A stretch of 64,000 nucleotides of DNA. Source: Pseudomonas sp. RIT-562. Lineage in GTDB: Bacteria; Pseudomonadota; Gammaproteobacteria; Pseudomonadales; Pseudomonadaceae. This document shows positions 42,401-50,072 of this stretch, one piece after another (position 1 is the first letter of the stretch; every line of letters begins with the position of its first letter). The translations under genes and the position numbers were made by a program. The stretch is from positions 57,643 to 121,642 of the forward strand of contig NZ_JAPJIV010000023.1 of NCBI RefSeq assembly GCF_026241895.1, read 5' to 3'. The notes below the pieces were generated by a model. That model made no database searches. It worked only from the letters and a program-made list of their open reading frames with translations, and was not told the DNA's origin.

Positions 42401-42950
42401 TGGCGTCGAGGTTGCGGGTGCCGAACACGATGGTGAACAGTGCCAGCACCAGCGACACGATCAGCGCCGTGTCCTGGGCGCGCACGCCCATGGCGTCGGC
42501 ACCAGCGCCGATCAGCAGGTTCACGCCAAGCACGATGCCTTTCAGCTGCAAGGCGATGTAGGGCAGCACTCCAACCAGGCAGATCAGCGCCACCACCACT
42601 GCCAGGGACTGCGACTTGCCGTAGCGTGCGGCGATGAAGTCGGCGATGGAGGTGATGTTCTCCTGTTTGCTGATCATCACCATCTTCTGCAGCACCCACG
42701 GCGCGCATACCAGCAGCAGGATCGGCCCGAGGTAGATCGGCAGGAATGACCAGAGCTGTTCGGCGGCTTGGCCGACCGCACCGAAGAATGTCCAGCTGGT
42801 GCAATAGACCGCCAGCGACAGGCTATAGACCCAGGCACGTACCCGCGGCGGCAGCGGCGTGGCGCGACGGTCGCCGTAGAAGGCGATGGCGAACATGATG
42901 GCCATATAGGCCAGGGCGACGGCGGCGATCAGCCCGCTGGACAGCGACAT
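39480..42950 (-). CDS. Hybrid sensor histidine kinase with amino-terminal SSS (Na+/solute symporter) domain
   Basis: Giant membrane sensor (1156 aa), CbrA-like in architecture. Residues 1 to about 500 form the sodium/solute symporter fold (SLSLAVYCTSWTFFGAVGQA; TGVAMMAIICLPRQFHVTVV). A PAS domain follows (about 640-760, GISVVDQSLKLVAWNRRYLE), then a coiled coil and the kinase core: H box SHDLMQPLNAARLFSAALSH, N box FLTNAFRYAKG, G1 WDRGPGIPED, G2 GLGLGLAIADGL. A response-receiver at the end reads VLCVDNEDS, ALVDYHLDDGETGTELM and AKPVKPAALRAML with the phosphate-accepting Asp. It may couple transport of an unknown solute to phosphorelay. Genes like this (PAO1 PA3271-type by recall) are orphan kinases. 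Confidence 0.9.
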   Translation of the reverse strand: MSLSSGLIAAVALAYMAIMFAIAFYGDRRATPLPPRVRAWVYSLSLAVYCTSWTFFGAVGQAAEQLWSFLPIYLGPILLLVCAPWVLQKMVMISKQENITSIADFIAARYGKSQSLAVVVALICLVGVLPYIALQLKGIVLGVNLLIGAGADAMGVRAQDTALIVSLVLALFTIVFGTRNLDATEHHRGMVLAIAFESLVKLFAFLAVGAFVTYGLYDGFDDLFDQAMLAPRLEQYWKETINWPSMIVQTGVAMMAIICLPRQFHVTVVENIDPQDLRLAKWVFPAYLALAALFVVPIALAGQMLLPSSVLPDSFVISLPLAQAHPALALLAFIGGASAATGMVIVASVALSTMVSNDMLLPWLLRRNNAERPFEVFRQWMLSVRRVSIVVILLLAYVSYRLLGSTASLATIGQIAFAAVTQLAPAMLGALYWKQANRRGVFAGLAAGTFLWFYTLILPIAAHSLGWSLHTFPGLAWLQGNPLNLPITPLTQGVVLSLVGNFTLFAWVSVLSRTRVSEHWQAGRFIGQEISARPSARSMLAVQIDDLLQLAARFVGEERARQSFIRFAYRQGKGFNPNQNADGEWIAHTERLLAGVLGASSTRAVVKAAIEGREMQLEDVVRIADEASEVLQFNRALLQGAIENITQGISVVDQSLKLVAWNRRYLELFNYPDGLISVGRPIADIIRHNAERGLCGPGEAEVHVARRLHWMRQGRAHTSERLFPNGRVIELIGNPMPGGGFVMSFTDITAFREAEQALTEANEGLERRVTERTHELSQLNVALTEAKGTAESANQSKTRFLAAVSHDLMQPLNAARLFSAALSHQDDGLSSDAQKLVQHLDTSLRSAEDLISDLLDISRLENGKINPDSKPFELNELFDVLGAEFKALATDQGLKFRVRGSQLRVESDIKLLRRILQNFLTNAFRYAKGPVLLGVRRRQGEVCLEVWDRGPGIPEDKRKVIFEEFKRLDSHQTRAEKGLGLGLAIADGLCRVLGHRLQVRSWPGRGSVFSVCVPLARAQAVLPVKTAELNGKLLSGAQVLCVDNEDSILIGMNSLLTRWGCQVWTARNRDECAALLSEGMRPQLALVDYHLDDGETGTELMAWLRTRLGEPVPGVVISADGRPEMVAQVHAAGLGYLAKPVKPAALRAMLSKHLPL

Positions 42951-43283
42951 GAGAACTCCAGGGCAAAGACATCCGGGACTCCAGCCCGGTCAGACAGTCT
43001 CGCACGATGCACGGGGTTAGTCAGTGTCGACCAAGGTCGTGGCGTGGCGGGGTGTCGCATGCGCAGGGGCTGGTGCATTCAGCGGCCTCATCGCGAGCAG
43101 GCTCATTATGCGAACACAACGATTGAGGGCGCCTAAGCCAAATGTAGGAGTGAGCCTGCTCGCGATGGCGTCAGCATGGGCTATATCTGCTAAGCCGATA
43201 ACAGTTAGAGATATTACCCGTTATATAGATATTCGATTCGGTTCTACCATGAATTCCACCTCACCAGAGGACAGGAGTTCGCC
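42951..43283. other. Divergent intergenic region with REPIN
   Basis: No gene seen. It contains the REPIN 43090-43166 and an AT-rich stretch around 43207-43240 (GATATTACCCGTTATATAGA) with partial symmetry, placed to hold the promoter of the TDT gene. No regulator site was named. Confidence 0.4.
43090..43166. repeat. REPIN, GTAGGAG family (degenerate)
   Basis: Forward copy GTAGGAGTGAGCCTGCTCGC at 43144-43166; the reverse copy at 43090 is cut short (ends GCTCATTATG), so this pair is partly decayed. Confidence 0.75.
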
Positions 43284-44455
43284 ATGACATGCACAGCCTC
43301 AACCGCCAAACTTGGTTTCAAACCCTTCAGCCATTTGCAGCATCCGCGGGAAGTCATTCGCCAGTTCACCCCGAACTGGTTTGCCGCCACCATGGGCACC
43401 GGCGTCCTGGCGCTGGCCCTCGCTCAACTGCCCTTGAACATTCCCGGCCTGCACGCTGCAGCCGAAGCGCTGTGGCTGTTCAACATCCTGTTGTTCTCGT
43501 TATTCACAGTGCTATACGCCGCGCGCTGGACTCTGTTCTTTCATGAGGCGCGCCGGATTTTCGGGCATTCCACAGTATCGATGTTCTTCGGCACCATCCC
43601 CATGGGCCTGGCGACCATCATCAACGGCTTTCTGGTATTCGGCCTGCCGCGCTGGGGCGATGGCGTGATTCAACTGGCCGAAGCGCTGTGGTGGCTGGAC
43701 GTAATGATGGCACTGGCCTGCGGAGTGTTGATTCCCTACATGATGTTCACCCGACAAGCGCACAGCATCGACCAGATGACCGCCGTGTGGCTGTTGCCGG
43801 TGGTGGCGGCGGAGGTCGCGGCGGCCAGCGGTGGCTTGCTCGCACCGCACCTGGCCGATGCGCATTCGCAGCTGGTGATGCTGGTGACCAGCTATGTACT
43901 GTGGGCGTTCTCGCTGCCGGTGGCCTTCAGCATTCTGACTATCCTGATGCTGCGCATGGCCTTGCATAAACTCCCTCACGAAAACATGGCCGCTTCCAGC
44001 TGGTTGGCGCTGGGGCCTATCGGCACTGGAGCACTTGGCATGCTGCTGCTGGGCGGCGATGCACCGGCGATATTTGCCGCCAATGGCATGAGTGGCATCG
44101 GTGAAATAGCCGCCGGCCTGGGCCTGATCGCCGGCATCACCCTGTGGGGCTTCGGCCTGTGGTGGATGCTGATCGCACTGCTGATCACTGTGCGCTACCT
44201 GCGCGCGGGCATTCCGTTCAACCTCGGCTGGTGGGGCTTCACCTTTCCCCTTGGCGTGTATGCGCTGGCCACGCTAAAACTGGCCAGCGTGCTGGACCTG
44301 ATGTTTTTCAGCCTGTGCGGCTGCCTGCTGGTGGCCATGCTCGCGGTGATGTGGTTGATCGTCGGCAAACGTACACTGCAGGGGGCATGGCGCGGCGAGC
44401 TGTTTGTCTCGCCTTGCATTGCAGGTTTAAGGAAATCAACGGCGAACACGGGTAA
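43284..44455 (+). CDS. TDT/SLAC1-family transporter (apparent 3' frameshift fuses it to the next gene)
   Basis: Ten-helix channel-like transporter related to TehA/Mae1/Ssu1, which moves dicarboxylates, sulfite or tellurite. Landmarks: FTPNWFAATMGTGVLALALA, FFGTIPMGLATIINGFLVFG, LVTSYVLWAFSLPVAFSIL and FTFPLGVYALATLKLAS. As sequenced, the frame does not stop here but continues into the MFS-acyltransferase gene. If one A is added to the run at 44429-44430, the frame ends in AGLKEINGEHG and TAA at 44453-44455, giving 390 aa, a typical length. So a one-base deletion, real or a sequencing error, is the likely cause. Coordinates are those of the inferred native gene. Confidence 0.75.
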
Positions 44456-44549
44456 TTTGTGGCCTGGAGCAGGATTGGTCGTTCCAAGTACTGTATGCAC
44501 TGATTGCAAGCCACTCATTACCCAACATCAAAACGGGAACACACGGAAG

Positions 44550-46424
44550 ATGAGTCATCCCTCACAGTTCACCTTGCTGCGCACCCGGCGCTTCCTGCCG
44601 TTTTTCGTGACGCAGTCGCTTGGGGCATTCAACGACAACATATTCAAGCAGTCGCTGATCCTCGCCATCCTGTACAAGCTGACCATCGATGGCGATCGCT
44701 CGATCTGGGTCAACCTGTGTGCGTTGCTGTTTATCCTGCCGTTCTTCCTGTTCTCGGCCCTGGCCGGGCAGTTTGGCGAGAAGTTCGCCAAAGACGCGCT
44801 GATTCGCCTGATCAAGCTCGGAGAAATTGCCATCATGGCGGTCGGCGCGGTCGGTTTCATGTTCGACCACCTGTGGCTGATGCTGCTGGCCCTGTTTGCC
44901 ATGGGCACGCACTCGGCGCTATTCGGGCCGGTGAAATACTCGATCCTGCCCCAGGCGTTGCACGAAGAGGAGCTGGTCGGCGGCAACGGCCTGGTGGAAA
45001 TGGGCACCTTCCTGGCGATTCTCGCGGGGACCATCGGCGCCGGCATCATGATGTCGTCCAGTCATTACGCACCCATCGTCTCCACCGCGATCATCGGCAT
45101 CGCCGTCCTCGGTTATCTGGCCAGCCGCAGTATCCCGCGGGCCGCCGCTTCCTCGCCGCAGATGCGGCTGAACTGGAATATCTTCAGCCAGTCCTGGGCG
45201 ACCTTGAAACTGGGGCTGGGGCAGACTCCGGCGGTGTCGCGTTCGATTGTCGGCAACTCGTGGTTCTGGTTTGTCGGGGCGATCTACCTGACGCAGATTC
45301 CGGCCTATGCCAAGGAGTGGATGCACGGCGACGAAACCGTGGTGACGCTGATCCTTACCGTGTTTTCGGTGGGCATCGCGCTCGGCTCGATGCTCTGCGA
45401 AAAACTCTCGGGGCGTAAAGTCGAGATTGGCCTGGTGCCCTTCGGTTCCTTCGGCCTCACAGTGTTTGGCCTGCTGTTGTGGTGGCATTCCGGGGGCATT
45501 CCGGACAGCCTGACTGGCCACGGCTGGATCGAAGTGCTGGGCTTTGCCCATACCTGGCTGGTGTTGATCGACATCCTCGGTCTCGGCGTCTTTGGCGGTT
45601 TCTACATCGTGCCGCTGTACGCACTGATCCAGTCGCGCACCGCCGAAAACGAGCGGGCGCGAGTGATCGCTGCCAACAACATCCTCAATGCGCTGTTCAT
45701 GGTGGTATCGGCGATTGTTTCGATCGTACTGCTGAGCGTGTTCGAGCTGTCGATTCCACAACTGTTCCTGGTGGTGTCGCTGCTGAACATTGGCGTCAAC
45801 GCCTACATTTTCAGCATTGTTCCCGAGTTCAGCATGCGCTTCATGATCTGGCTGCTCAGCCATTCCTTGTACCGCGTCGAGCATCGCAACCTGGAACAGA
45901 TTCCTGATGAAGGCGCGGCATTGCTGGTGTGCAACCACGTGTCCTTCGTCGACGCCTTGCTGATTGGCGGGGCGGTGCGGCGGCCGATTCGCTTCGTGAT
46001 GTACTACAAAATCTACAACTTGCCGGTGCTGAATTTCATTTTTCGCACAGCCGGGACGATCCCGATCGCCGGGCGGCAGGAAGATATCCAGATCTACGAG
46101 AAAGCCTTCAAGCGCATTGCCCAGTACCTGAAGGATGGCGAGCTCGTATGCATCTTTCCGGAGGGCAAACTGACGGCCGATGGCGAGATCAACGAGTTCA
46201 GGGGCGGCTTGACGCGCATTCTCGAAGAAACTCCGGTGCCGGTGATTCCGCTGGCATTGCAGGGGTTGTGGGGAAGTTTTTTCAGTCGCGACCCAGGCAA
46301 GGGCCTGTTTCGTCGATTGTGGTCGAGGGTGACCCTGGTCGCCGGGCCTGCGGTGCCGGTGGAAGCGGCCGAGCCGGCCAGCCTGCAAAGCCTGGTGGGC
46401 GAGCTGCGCGGCGCGGTGCGCTGA
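44550..46424 (+). CDS. MFS transporter fused to 1-acylglycerol-3-phosphate O-acyltransferase (LplT-Aas-like)
   Basis: Two-part membrane protein (624 aa from ATG 44550, GGAAG upstream). The first about 400 residues are an MFS domain (SLGAFNDNIFKQSLILAILY, GPVKYSILPQALHEEELVGG) like LplT, a lysophospholipid flippase. The rest is a PlsC-type acyltransferase: NHVSFVDALLIGG (HX4D), FPEGKLTADGEINEFRGG and PVIPLALQGLWG. It resembles the E. coli LplT-Aas pair but lacks the acyl-ACP synthetase. Likely role is uptake and reacylation of lysophospholipids. In this sequence it is also the second half of a 1046-codon open frame starting at 43284. Confidence 0.85.
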   Translation: MSHPSQFTLLRTRRFLPFFVTQSLGAFNDNIFKQSLILAILYKLTIDGDRSIWVNLCALLFILPFFLFSALAGQFGEKFAKDALIRLIKLGEIAIMAVGAVGFMFDHLWLMLLALFAMGTHSALFGPVKYSILPQALHEEELVGGNGLVEMGTFLAILAGTIGAGIMMSSSHYAPIVSTAIIGIAVLGYLASRSIPRAAASSPQMRLNWNIFSQSWATLKLGLGQTPAVSRSIVGNSWFWFVGAIYLTQIPAYAKEWMHGDETVVTLILTVFSVGIALGSMLCEKLSGRKVEIGLVPFGSFGLTVFGLLLWWHSGGIPDSLTGHGWIEVLGFAHTWLVLIDILGLGVFGGFYIVPLYALIQSRTAENERARVIAANNILNALFMVVSAIVSIVLLSVFELSIPQLFLVVSLLNIGVNAYIFSIVPEFSMRFMIWLLSHSLYRVEHRNLEQIPDEGAALLVCNHVSFVDALLIGGAVRRPIRFVMYYKIYNLPVLNFIFRTAGTIPIAGRQEDIQIYEKAFKRIAQYLKDGELVCIFPEGKLTADGEINEFRGGLTRILEETPVPVIPLALQGLWGSFFSRDPGKGLFRRLWSRVTLVAGPAVPVEAAEPASLQSLVGELRGAVR

Positions 46425-46469
46425 GCCAGTTCCCGGCGGGCCGCCTGAGAAGCGAGCCCGCTGGGCAAC

Positions 46470-47396
46470 TCAGCCAGCCATGGCCAGGCGGTTGCGGCCC
46501 TCGCGCTTGGCCACATAGAGCGCGCTGTCGGCACGGCGCAACAGGCTTTCGGCGGATTCGCCGGGCAGCAGGGTCGAGCAGCCAAGACTGACGGTCAGTT
46601 CAACGGATTTGCCATCGGCAAGGTATTCCTGAGACTGGGTGGCAACACGCAGGCGCTCGCCGATCATCGCTGCCGCTTCACGGCCGGTGTTGGACAGCAG
46701 AATCAGAAATTCTTCGCCGCCAAAGCGGAACACCATGTCCACATTGCGCAACTGGCCCTTGATCGAGGCGGCTACCGCCTTGAGCACGTCGTCACCGGCA
46801 CTGTGCCCATGACTGTCGTTGATACGCTTGAAGTGGTCGATGTCCAGCATCAATAACGACAGCGGCTGCAGGTGCCTTCGCGACATGTCGATTTCCCGCT
46901 GCAGTGTCTGGTCCATGGCGACACGGTTGCCGGTGTCCGTCAGCGGATCGCGCAAGGCGCTCTGCGTGGCCACGCGGTAGAGCAGGGCGTTGCGCATGGG
47001 AAACAGCAGCGCCGACAGCAGTGATTCGAGGTTGCCCTGTTCCTGTTCAGTGAAGCGCTGATTGCGGCGGAACGTCAGCTCGCCCAGGTGTTCGCCTTCA
47101 TGGCTGAGGCTATAGCTGATCGAATGATGGCCGCGCAGGCCGAATTCCAGGCGCAAGTCGCTGGCCTTGTGCTGATAGCTCAAGGCGTCGAGCGGTACGA
47201 GTCGCTGAATCTCGCGGAAAAACAGCCCGAGTATGCGCTGTGGCTCCAGGCTGGTTTGCAGTTGCAGAACCAGTTGCTGGCGAACCTGCGCAAGACTGAT
47301 GGGCCTTTCCAGAATCCGGGGCTGTTGACCAAAGCCCAGGCGCTGCAATTTGGCGCTGTCGAAGTCAATTGCGTTGGTCTGGGAAGGTGATTTCAT
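46470..47396 (-). CDS. GGDEF diguanylate cyclase with GAF-like amino-terminal domain
   Basis: Soluble 308-aa protein likely making cyclic di-GMP. The GGDEF domain (about 140-300) has LLMLDIDHFKRINDSHGHSA and the active-site RFGGEEFLILLSN; an RxxD inhibitory site (RNVD) sits exactly five residues before GGEEF, so product inhibition is expected. The amino-terminal part (RQQLVLQLQTSLEPQRILGL ... SLLSALLFPMRNALLY) looks like a GAF-type sensor. A 7-base-arm palindrome GTAAGAC-T-GTCTTAC lies 21 bases before the start codon. The enzyme activity is a confident family call, the signal is unknown. Confidence 0.93.
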   Translation of the reverse strand: MKSPSQTNAIDFDSAKLQRLGFGQQPRILERPISLAQVRQQLVLQLQTSLEPQRILGLFFREIQRLVPLDALSYQHKASDLRLEFGLRGHHSISYSLSHEGEHLGELTFRRNQRFTEQEQGNLESLLSALLFPMRNALLYRVATQSALRDPLTDTGNRVAMDQTLQREIDMSRRHLQPLSLLMLDIDHFKRINDSHGHSAGDDVLKAVAASIKGQLRNVDMVFRFGGEEFLILLSNTGREAAAMIGERLRVATQSQEYLADGKSVELTVSLGCSTLLPGESAESLLRRADSALYVAKREGRNRLAMAG

Positions 47397-47769
47397 ATGG
47401 CATGCGCCCCTGAGCAGTAAGACTGTCTTACAAGCTGGGTGAGAGCGGCTTTTGGGCTGCGCGTCATACTGGTCCGTCAGTCCCGTAGGACATCTGTGCC
47501 AAGTCTAGTCCGCTTTGCCGACGATTAGTAACCTATCGACTGGAGCCCTGCCCCTATCTGCTATCACTCGCGTGTCTGAGCAAATTAGAGCGAAACTCAT
47601 GCCATTCGGTTCATTCGAATAAAAGTACTTTTAAATCAACAGGTTGATTTGGAGTAAAGGAGTTTTTCTGAAAATCGGCGGCGGATGTTTGACTTAATAC
47701 ACCCACAGTTGGAGCGCCCAATGCGTGCCGCGGCGTAAAGCCGACGCGGCTCGCAGGCGACGTGCGGTG
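47397..47769. other. Intergenic region between GGDEF and SDR genes
   Basis: Gene-poor, 373 bases. Contains the palindrome 47417-47431 near the GGDEF start, an AT-rich segment (47617-47660), a tiny 17-codon frame (47685) not considered real, and a GCCGCG / CGCGGC hairpin near 47725-47752 past the SDR stop. Other Pseudomonas carry additional genes here by recall; none are seen. Confidence 0.4.
47417..47431. promoter_or_regulatory. Palindrome before the GGDEF gene
   Basis: GTAAGAC-T-GTCTTAC, perfect seven-base arms, 21 to 35 bases upstream of the start codon; either an operator near the promoter or a leader hairpin next to the ribosome binding site. Confidence 0.5.
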
Positions 47770-48510
47770 TTATTGGGCGTTGAAAGCCTGCCCGTTGACG
47801 CCGGAACTGTCCGGGCCCATGAGGTAGAGATAGACCGGCATGATCTCTTCAGGGGTTGGATTGTTCAGCGGGTTTTCCCCGGGGTATGCCTGGGCGCGCA
47901 TGCTGGTGCGGGTCGCGCCGGGGTTGATGCTGTTGGAGCGAACCGGTGCCACGGTATCCACCTCGTCGGCCAGCGTTTGCATCAGGCCTTCGGTGGCGAA
48001 TTTGGAAACGCCATACGCGCCCCAATACGCCCGACCCTTGCGCCCGACGCTGCTGGAGGTAAACACCACCGAGGCATCCTGGGACAGCTTGAGCAGTGGC
48101 AGCAAGGTGCTGGTGAGCATAAACATGGCATTGACGTTGACTTGCATGACTCGCATGAAGTTTTCGCCGGACAACTGTTCGATCGGCGTGCGTGGGCCAA
48201 TGATCGATGCATTGTGCAACAAGCCATCGAGGTGGCCGAATTCGGTTTCGATCATCGCCGCCAGCTCATCGTATTGATGGGGCAGGGCGGTTTCCAGGTT
48301 GAACGGAATGACGGCCGGTTGCGGGTGGCCTGCGGCTTCGATTTCGTCGTAGACCTGGGTCAGGTTGGCTTCGGTCTTGCCCAGCAGCAATACGGTGGCG
48401 CCGTGGGCGGCGTAGGTTTTGGCAGCGGCGGCACCGATGCCACGGCCGGCACCGGTGACCAGGATGACCCGGCCGTTAAGCAAGTCGGGGCGGGCGGAGT
48501 AATCAAACAT
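47770..48510 (-). CDS. SDR family oxidoreductase (YciK-like)
   Basis: Short-chain dehydrogenase of 246 aa with start at 48510 (GAGGTC upstream). Cofactor motif VILVTGAGRGIGAAAAKTYA (TGxxxGIG), N-A-S-I in LLHNASIIG, catalytic Ser-Tyr-Lys in FTSSSVGRKGRAYWGAYGVSK (Tyr and Lys in YGVSK). It resembles E. coli YciK, whose substrate is unknown. Last gene of a minus-strand unit mtaD-ubiG-mupP-SDR, though a REPIN in the 130-base gap separates it from mupP. Confidence 0.9.
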   Translation of the reverse strand: MFDYSARPDLLNGRVILVTGAGRGIGAAAAKTYAAHGATVLLLGKTEANLTQVYDEIEAAGHPQPAVIPFNLETALPHQYDELAAMIETEFGHLDGLLHNASIIGPRTPIEQLSGENFMRVMQVNVNAMFMLTSTLLPLLKLSQDASVVFTSSSVGRKGRAYWGAYGVSKFATEGLMQTLADEVDTVAPVRSNSINPGATRTSMRAQAYPGENPLNNPTPEEIMPVYLYLMGPDSSGVNGQAFNAQ

Positions 48511-48553
48511 AAAGACCTCAACAAATAAATATCTTGGGCGTTGGCATGCTCTT

Positions 48554-48619
48554 GTAGGAGCCCGGCTTGCCGGCGATGGCTTCTGTGAAATCGCTATCGC
48601 CGGCAAGCCGGGCTCCTAC
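48554..48619. repeat. REPIN, GTAGGAGCCCGG family
   Basis: Inverted copies of GTAGGAGCCCGGCTTGCCGG (48554-48577 and 48596-48619) with an 18-base spacer, between mupP and the SDR gene. A third REP family. Confidence 0.92.
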
Positions 48620-48640
48620 GGGGCGCGTTCGCCATTAAGA

Positions 48641-49312
48641 TCAGCAGCCGCAAAGGGCGCTATCGAGCACCTTGCGCAACTCCAGCGGATGATCCACCAC
48701 CACATCCGCGCCCCAGTGCCGTGGGTTGTCGTCCGGATGAATGTAGCCATAGGTGACCGCTGCCGTCCGCGTCCCGGCGTCGCGGCCGGACTCGATATCA
48801 CGCAGGTCATCGCCCACGAACAACACGCTGGCCGGGTCCAGGTCGAGCATCTTGCACGCGAGGATCAACGGCTCCGGGTCGGGTTTGCTGTTCTTCACGT
48901 GATCCGGGCAGATCAGCAGCGCCGAACGCTCGGCCAGGCCCAGTTGCTGCATGATCGGCTCGGCGAAACGCACCGGCTTGTTGGTCACCACGCCCCAGAT
49001 CAGGTTGGCTTTCTCGATGTCGGCCAGCAATTCGCCCATGCCGTCGAACAGCTTGCTGTGCACCGCGCAGCCCTTGAGGTAGCGCTCGAGGAATTCCAGG
49101 CGCAGCTCTTCGAAACCGGGAGATTCCGGGTCCATGGCGAAGGTCGCTGCGACCATCGCCTTGGCGCCACCGGAGATCTCATCGCGAATGTACTTGTCAT
49201 TGATGGCCGGCAAGCCGCGCTCGGCAAGCATGGCCTGGCAAATGGCAATGAAGTCCGGCGCGGTGTCGAGCAGCGTGCCATCCATGTCGAAAAGAACCGC
49301 TCTGATACGCAT
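48641..49312 (-). CDS. mupP: N-acetylmuramic acid 6-phosphate phosphatase MupP
   Basis: HAD-superfamily phosphatase (223 aa) in the peptidoglycan recycling route that Pseudomonas uses to rebuild UDP-MurNAc and that confers intrinsic fosfomycin tolerance. HAD motifs: I VLFDMDGTLLDTAPDFIAIC (nucleophile and acid Asp), II VVTNKP, III/IV KPDPEPLILACKMLDL with GDDLRDIESGRDAG. Old name: phosphoglycolate phosphatase-like; the MupP assignment rests on motif pattern and the neighbourhood of ubiG, mtaD and gyrA that characterises it. Four bases separate it from ubiG. Confidence 0.9.
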   Translation of the reverse strand: MRIRAVLFDMDGTLLDTAPDFIAICQAMLAERGLPAINDKYIRDEISGGAKAMVAATFAMDPESPGFEELRLEFLERYLKGCAVHSKLFDGMGELLADIEKANLIWGVVTNKPVRFAEPIMQQLGLAERSALLICPDHVKNSKPDPEPLILACKMLDLDPASVLFVGDDLRDIESGRDAGTRTAAVTYGYIHPDDNPRHWGADVVVDHPLELRKVLDSALCGC

Positions 49313-49316
49313 CGGC

Positions 49317-50015
49317 TTACTCCTCGCGCAGGGTCTGGATCATGTAGTTGACGTCCACGTCGGAGGCCAGTTTGTAGTGCTTGGTCAGCGGGTTGTACGT
49401 CAGGCCAATGATGTCCTTGACCGTCAGGCCGGCCATGCGGCTCCAGGCGCCCAACTCGGAGGGGCGAATGAATTTCTTGAAGTCATGGGTGCCACGGGGC
49501 AGCAGCTTCATGATGTATTCGGCGCCGACGATGGCAAACAGGTAGGCCTTCGGATTGCGGTTGATGGTCGAGAAGAACACCTGGCCGCCCGGCTTGACCA
49601 TGCGGTAGCAGGCGCGGATCACCGAGGACGGGTCCGGAACGTGCTCGAGCATCTCGAGGCAGGTAACGACGTCGAACTGCTCGGGCATTTCTTCGGCCAG
49701 GGCTTCGGCGGTGACCTGCCGGTATTCAACGGTGACCCCGGATTCCAGTTGGTGCAGCTGCGCAACCGCCAATGGCGCCTCGCCCATGTCGATGCCCATG
49801 ACCGTCGCGCCGCGTTGCGCCATGGCCTCGCTGAGGATGCCGCCGCCGCAACCGACGTCGAGGACCTTCTTGCCGACCAGGTTGACACGTTCGTCAATCC
49901 AGTTGACTCGCAGCGGGTTGATGTCGTGCAGCGGTTTGAACTCGCTCTCGCGGTCCCACCAGCGATGGGCCAGGGCTTCGAATTTGGCGATTTCGGCGTA
50001 GTCGACGTTGCTCAT
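49317..50015 (-). CDS. ubiG: Ubiquinone biosynthesis O-methyltransferase UbiG
   Basis: SAM-dependent methylase of 232 aa doing both O-methylations of ubiquinone. The amino terminus VDYAEIAKFEALAHRWWDRE is the family tag, then SAM motif I VLDVGCGGGILSEAMAQRGA near residue 50, acidic D at GIDMGE, and FDVVTCLEMLEHVPDPSSVI. Membrane-associating segment NRNPKAYLFAIVGAEYIMKL follows. Fixed place between mupP and mtaD, part of the minus-strand operon. Confidence 0.96.
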   Translation of the reverse strand: MSNVDYAEIAKFEALAHRWWDRESEFKPLHDINPLRVNWIDERVNLVGKKVLDVGCGGGILSEAMAQRGATVMGIDMGEAPLAVAQLHQLESGVTVEYRQVTAEALAEEMPEQFDVVTCLEMLEHVPDPSSVIRACYRMVKPGGQVFFSTINRNPKAYLFAIVGAEYIMKLLPRGTHDFKKFIRPSELGAWSRMAGLTVKDIIGLTYNPLTKHYKLASDVDVNYMIQTLREE

Positions 50016-50049
50016 GGTTCATTCCTCTAAAACTTGAAAAATCCTGTAG

Positions 50050-50069
50050 CCCCGGAATCTGTTCCGGGG
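50050..50069 (-). other. Hairpin between mtaD and ubiG
   Basis: CCCCGGAA-TCTG-TTCCGGGG, a perfect eight-base stem in the 57-base gap. On the minus strand it is followed by TACAGGATTTTT, so it may attenuate or process the mtaD-ubiG transcript. Confidence 0.6.
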
Positions 50070-50072
50070 GAC

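Noticed and set aside
39957..42749. 930-codon plus-strand open frame over the sensor kinase
   Set aside because: Antisense to the 1156-aa kinase; Arg/Gln/His rich with no hydrophobic core.
47685..47738. 17-codon frame MFDLIHPQLERPMRAAA
   Set aside because: Too short, no conserved context; a nearby AAGGAG does not sit at a usable distance.
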